DNA from: Coleophoma eucalyptorum
Taxonomy: Eukaryota; Ascomycota; Leotiomycetes; Helotiales; Dermateaceae
Length of the DNA: 64,000 nt
Direction: 5' to 3'
Assembly: GCA_026120035.1 (NCBI GenBank)
Contig: JALRME010000001.1
Coordinates: 2,741,909-2,805,908 of the forward strand
The notes under the pieces are model-generated. The model had not been told where the DNA came from and did no database searches. It saw nothing but the letters and a program-made list of their open reading frames with translations. This document shows positions 59,969 to 64,000 of this stretch, piece after piece (the stretch's first letter is position 1; every line of letters starts with the position of its first letter). The position numbers and the translations under genes are program-made.

Positions 59969-61398
59969 CTACAAGCTTGCTTTAACTCCATTGTCCGCCA
60001 TAATCCTCTGTGCTTCCTTAAGCTGTTGGCCCAAATCTTCATCCCAGATCCAATCATATCTCGTTTCGAGACGCTCCTTGATCTTCTTCAGATCGCCAGC
60101 CAACTCATCATCCACAAACTCATAGATAGCAGCAGCATCCCTACTCGTCTTGACGACCTTTTGACTTCTCGGTCTCCTCACTGCATCATAAGCGCGGAAT
60201 GCCTTCTCGATATCTTGCACCGACTCAACTTTGCCTAGTAGATTCGAGAGGACGTAGGCATCTTCTATAGCTTGTCCGGCTCCGGCTCCTTGATGGGGCG
60301 TGCTTGCATGTGCGGCATCGCCTAACAAAGCGAACCGTCCTCTGTAATATGTTGGTGCTGGAGGATGATCGAACAGTGCCCAAACATCAGGTTTCTCCAT
60401 AAGCTAATATCGTGTCAATCCTGTTTTCGAAGTGCAAGTTGAAAGTAGGCAAACTTACGGAGAGAATGTGTTTTACGCTGTCTCCCCATCCCTCGAAATC
60501 ACGGAACATATCTTCTTTCTTCATAGGCAAGACCCATTGGTTATTCTCCCACTTCCCATCCTCTTTTCGGTGGAAAGCTACAACGTTCATTGTAGCACCT
60601 TTCTCGATTGGGAAGGTCAGCATATGGCCGTTGTGACCTAGGTACATCTGACTGTTTCTTGCGAGCTCGTCCCCTACAGCTGCGACGGCCTTATCCATAG
60701 GGATTAATCCACGGTAAGCATAAACGCCCGAGAAGACGGCATGGGTTGCTGGGTGGTCTTCCCCAAGCAAGATTTGCCTAGTACGAGCCTTCACCCCATC
60801 CTAGAAACTAATGTCAGCACATGCCAAACAAGACCGAGGGTATTTTAAAACTCACACAACCGATCACGGCGTCAGCCTCAGCAGTACTTCCATCTTGGAA
60901 TGTCAGACACATTTTCTCCCCAACCCTTTCAACCTTTTCGACTCGCTTTCCAAATTCAGCCACATCATCCGGCACCAATTTCACCAACTCATCTAAGAAA
61001 TGAGCTCTATGAACAGAAGACTGTCCAACATTTCCAGCCTTGACCTGTGCAACCTCGGCGCCTTCTTTGGCAGGAGGCCCACCTGGAAATTCCTTCCAAC
61101 CACTCTCCTTCATACCGATCCTGAAGTCAAACCAATTCGGCAGTTTTTCCGGCCAGGCATTTCGGGTTGCTCTGCGATCATATCCTTTCCTGATGTCTGG
61201 GTCGATCAGTGACATCGCAGCCACGGCATTAGGACCGAACGACACACCGGCTCCAATTTCCGCAAAGGCTGGCGCTGCTTCGTAAACCTTACATGAGATG
61301 TTTTGGTGCAGGAGCCCAATGGTCATGCATAAACCGCCTATGCCTCCTCCGCAGACTGCCACATGAAAGGGCTTCTTCGGCGTGTCAGCTGGTGCCAT
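59969..61398 (-). CDS. FAD-dependent monooxygenase, salicylate-hydroxylase-like
   Basis: Exons 61398-60856, 60800-60459 and 60403-59969 give 439 residues, the normal size for class A flavoprotein monooxygenases. The family hydroxylates aromatic acids with NAD(P)H and O2. The N-terminal dinucleotide fold has GGGIGGLCMTIGLL, then the Glu of VYEAAP. The DG motif is formed at the intron 1 junction (AVIGC then DGVKAR), and the second FAD motif is FALLGDAAHASTPHQGAG with AIEDAYVL. These complete motifs argue for activity. The substrate is not predictable; salicylate, hydroxybenzoate and other aromatics are all possible. Introns are 55 nt each. It has no neighbouring pathway gene in the window. The start ATG at 61398 precedes a hydrophilic MAPADTPKKPFHVAV leader. 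Confidence 0.92.
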
Positions 61399-62770
61399 CT
61401 GTGTGTGGGTTCACGATAACAGCAGATCCAGAGCAGAGTTGGTGGTTGTGGTGAGGGGAACAAGAACACAGCTGAGAAATTTTTGGGTAAGACAAGCCGT
61501 GGCAAAAGAACAGATGGGAAATTCACCGCCGCGGGTAAGGCATTCAAATCTTATATATAGCATAAGGGGAAGGTAAGGTACAGCTAAGGAGTGGTCTACG
61601 GGGTAGCAAAATGTGAAGCGACGGGAGACGTCCCAGTTAGTAATGACGCTTGTTAGACGTACAGCCTCGACATGTACCAGAAGATCCTCTTTTTAACGTC
61701 ACCATGACCGACGAGTCAGCGTGCGGGCAAAGACCGAGCGAGAGCAAGTGCTCAGTTGCTTTATCATGCATGTTTGAACGGGGAAGGGCCATTCCCCATC
61801 CAAAAGCCACAAGAAAAAGCAGGATTAATAATTTGCATTGGTTCATTCTGACCCACGTGAAACGCAGTCCCCCAAAGAGCAGCATGAGGTTGGCAGTGAA
61901 TACTGTACCGTGCCCGAGGCATTGCACTAAAAAGGCGGGGGAGGTTAGAAGCAATCAAATCACTAGATCCCCCGCCCAAGCCAAGATTTCTGAGTGCCAA
62001 GCTCTCTACATTTGGAGAGGGAAGACGAATCAGTACATTCGAGTTCTGCCTCTGCTTACCAGATAACTTAGCCCCCGGATCCAGCCAGGATTAAATTCGG
62101 TGTTGTGGAGAGCGAATAGTGACGTTGGTTTTGAGGCCTTCAACTCTCGGCTTCTGCAAGCGAGCGAGCGAGCGGAACGGCATTGCTTCCGCCTTGCATA
62201 CTGAGCGGAAGCGGAAGCCAATATACTCCTCGAGGCTCGAAAGCCCATGATAACATGCGGAGGTCTGGTAAATTCGGCACGCGCATCAAATTTACTTCAG
62301 CCTGCACCTGAGCAATAGGATGCCGTGCGTTCCATACGACTATGAGCCCTCCTTGATGCAGGCGCTGAATCATAGGCTGGATTCTATAAGCGACGGACTG
62401 CACAATGGCTACCCCTAAGGTACCCATGTTTTTCAACTGTACATGTCATGTGCAACATCTATGTGGACCGCTTCGTTGGTTTTTAGGATTGTATGTGTGT
62501 TTGGCTCGCTTGCCCAGATTCCATGGACATTCCGCAAGGTTTTTTGGTCAATGACATTGTCAAATAATAGTACAGGCTCAGCGATTAGAACCATAGACGA
62601 GGTGAATAAAGAAATTGTGAATTACATGCTCTGAACGGACTTAACGCCTCCAAGTTAACAGACTAAGCAAACCCTGGGTATCTTGCACAAACGGCTGTCT
62701 ATTGCTCCATAACGCAACCCAAAGATAAAGCAAAAGCAGTCGACTCCTCGTGTTCAATAGACCACCAATT
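61399..62770. other. Intergenic, 1.37 kb without a supported gene
   Basis: Overlapping short frames on both strands have no recognisable motifs. The part next to 61398 is the monooxygenase promoter. Confidence 0.5.
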
Positions 62771-64000
62771 TCATAGACTCTTCCTGGCACCGCACACTTG
62801 ACAAATACCATAATCACCAGCATTCACAAACTGGCTTCCCTTACATGAAACGCTCTTGCAATGCCATGAGTTTGGTACAAATTCAGGTCGAAGCACATTG
62901 GAACAGACCAAGCATGTAAGAGCCTCAACATTATTGGAAATGGAGCAGATAGGACAAGGTTCTCCCGCGATACTACTCTGTGGCATGGAAGTCGGCTTCT
63001 GGTATACCATATTGCCACCTGTAGCGGGAAGGATATTCTGATTTTTTTCTTCAGTAATGCGCGTTCTCAGCAGTTCTGGCTTTGTCTCCTTGAAAGGACA
63101 GCCTTTCGATTGAGTCTCGTCGGTATTGGCTTCACTAGCTGTTGATATATTGTCCTCATCCACCGCCTTACGCTGCCGATCTATCTCCTCAATGTTATTG
63201 CGGGCTGGTTCTGCCCATGGGCCAGTCTTCGGTTCTGATACTGATGTATCCCTCGGCCTTGGTTTTGAAGGTCTTTTTAATGCTAGTAATGGGGATATCT
63301 TCGATGCTGTTAATGGAGTCTGCCCTGATGATTTGAAAGATCCTTGAAAGTCCTGCAGCTCGGAGAATTCACGTCGTGCATTCTCATCGTCCTTATCCTC
63401 GTCTTCACAAACCTTGACCATGCCATTGCCCTTAGAATCTAACAATGCCTTACCATTAATGTCGATAGCTTCGTCTGGTTCCGTCTTAATGAAGACATCG
63501 TCCTCATCTTCGCTTTGAGTCTCTGAATCAGAGACAAGTTCTTCGTCTTTTGGGGTCGCCTCTTTGACTTCAAACCTTGCCAAAGCCGCAGCAGCTCGAA
63601 GCTCTCTACCACGGACGCTTCCAGCAACCCTTGGCTTTGCCGTCGTCCATTTTCCCTCGAGTTGCCGCTTGGTCATATCGTCACCACCAAGTGCTTGGCC
63701 ATTTTCGCCAAACTTTTTCTTGATTCTTCGTTCTTGCTGCTCCTTGTAAGTGATCTTCGGTTTCAACTTCCTTTTTCTTCCTCTTCGCAATGATCTGAAT
63801 GTTCCGCCGCAAAGGTGCTCCGGCAAAGCTTCACCTTCATCAAGTTCTTCTCTTGCAAAAGTTCCATTTTCTAGGAGTGTTCCTCGACCCCACTAAAGTC
63901 TGGTCAGTATGAATCCAAGCATTTAAAAAGCGAACAGTGGTTATACTGACAAGGCCATCACCAGTATATCCTCTTTCCCAAAGTGCTTTCATTTCCACTG
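62771..64000 (-). CDS. WSS1: WLM-domain DNA-protein-crosslink metalloprotease, C-terminal part
   Basis: The gene runs off the right edge. Visible exons are 63951-64000 (partial) and 63892-62771. Wss1 is a DNA-dependent protease that degrades proteins crosslinked to DNA, with SUMO and Cdc48 links. The visible start ALWERGYTGDGLWGRGTLL matches the segment after the HExxH zinc site of WLM proteases; the catalytic site itself lies outside the window. Next come a highly basic region (RRGRKRKLKPKITYKEQQER), a long acidic region with EDDVFIKTEPDEAIDI, which may include a SUMO-interacting stretch, and two zinc fingers at the end. The first has RanBP2-type spacing (CPICSISNNVEALTCLVC, C-x2-C-x10-C-x2-C), the second (WHCKSVSCKGSQF...CQVC) is related. 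The 58-nt intron has a GTCAGT donor and TTTAG acceptor. Confidence 0.88.

Overview
The window is nuclear DNA of a filamentous ascomycete (Pezizomycotina). Short GT-AG introns (about 45-200 nt), many with CTAAC/CTGAC-like branch points, interrupt most genes. The gene content is also fungal: a Yvc1-type TRP channel, a Snt2 chromatin factor, a Zn2Cys6 regulator, a flavodoxin-like quinone reductase and a cytosine deaminase. The protein sequences resemble Leotiomycetes (Helotiales) most. That placement comes from memory of the families, not from a search.

Layout. 0.7-3.2 kb: an unrecognised helical protein and EMC6. 3.6-9.6 kb: a GTPBP1/2-type GTPase (-), the SNARE Sec9 (+) and a stand-alone NIF3-like domain protein (-). 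10-14.5 kb: Yvc1 (+) and a secreted protein (+). 15.1-20.5 kb: Snt2 (-). 22.2-25.6 kb: an 11-exon HELQ/Hel308-type helicase (+). 26.0-26.8 kb: a Pst2-like quinone reductase (-), then a 3-kb gene-poor stretch. 29.8-33.0 kb: mitochondrial MutS homologue Msh1 (+). 33.4-38.9 kb: ribosomal P0 (-), Trm82 (+) and an intronless orphan of 785 residues (-). 39.2-41.5 kb: uroporphyrinogen decarboxylase (+), converging on an 8-exon cytosine deaminase (-) that no single ORF reveals. 42-44.1 kb: a decayed TPR-like relic (-) and a Ydj1-type J-protein (+). 44.7-48.7 kb: a Zn2Cys6 transcription factor (+) and a double ABM-domain protein (-). 49.2-53 kb: a triple-KH RNA-binding protein (-) and a coiled-coil, possibly kinetochore, protein (+). 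53.2-59.4 kb: nucleoporin Nup159 (-) and proteasome beta2 (+). 60-61.4 kb: an FAD monooxygenase (-). 62.8-64 kb: the 3' part of a WSS1/WLM metalloprotease (-) that runs off the window.

Most genes are unlinked housekeeping functions (secretion, chromatin, DNA repair, translation, heme and pyrimidine metabolism, nuclear transport, proteolysis). They are arranged as divergent or convergent pairs, and I see no biosynthetic cluster, transposon, CRISPR or phage-like module. I rebuilt exon-intron structures by hand from splice signals, reading frame and family similarity; exon lengths were checked for phase. I did not find a convincing undescribed multi-gene system. The most interesting items are the FCY1 gene with 5-nt and 21-nt exons, a GC-AG intron in the helicase, the stand-alone NIF3-like domain, the intronless orphan, and the TPR-like relic.
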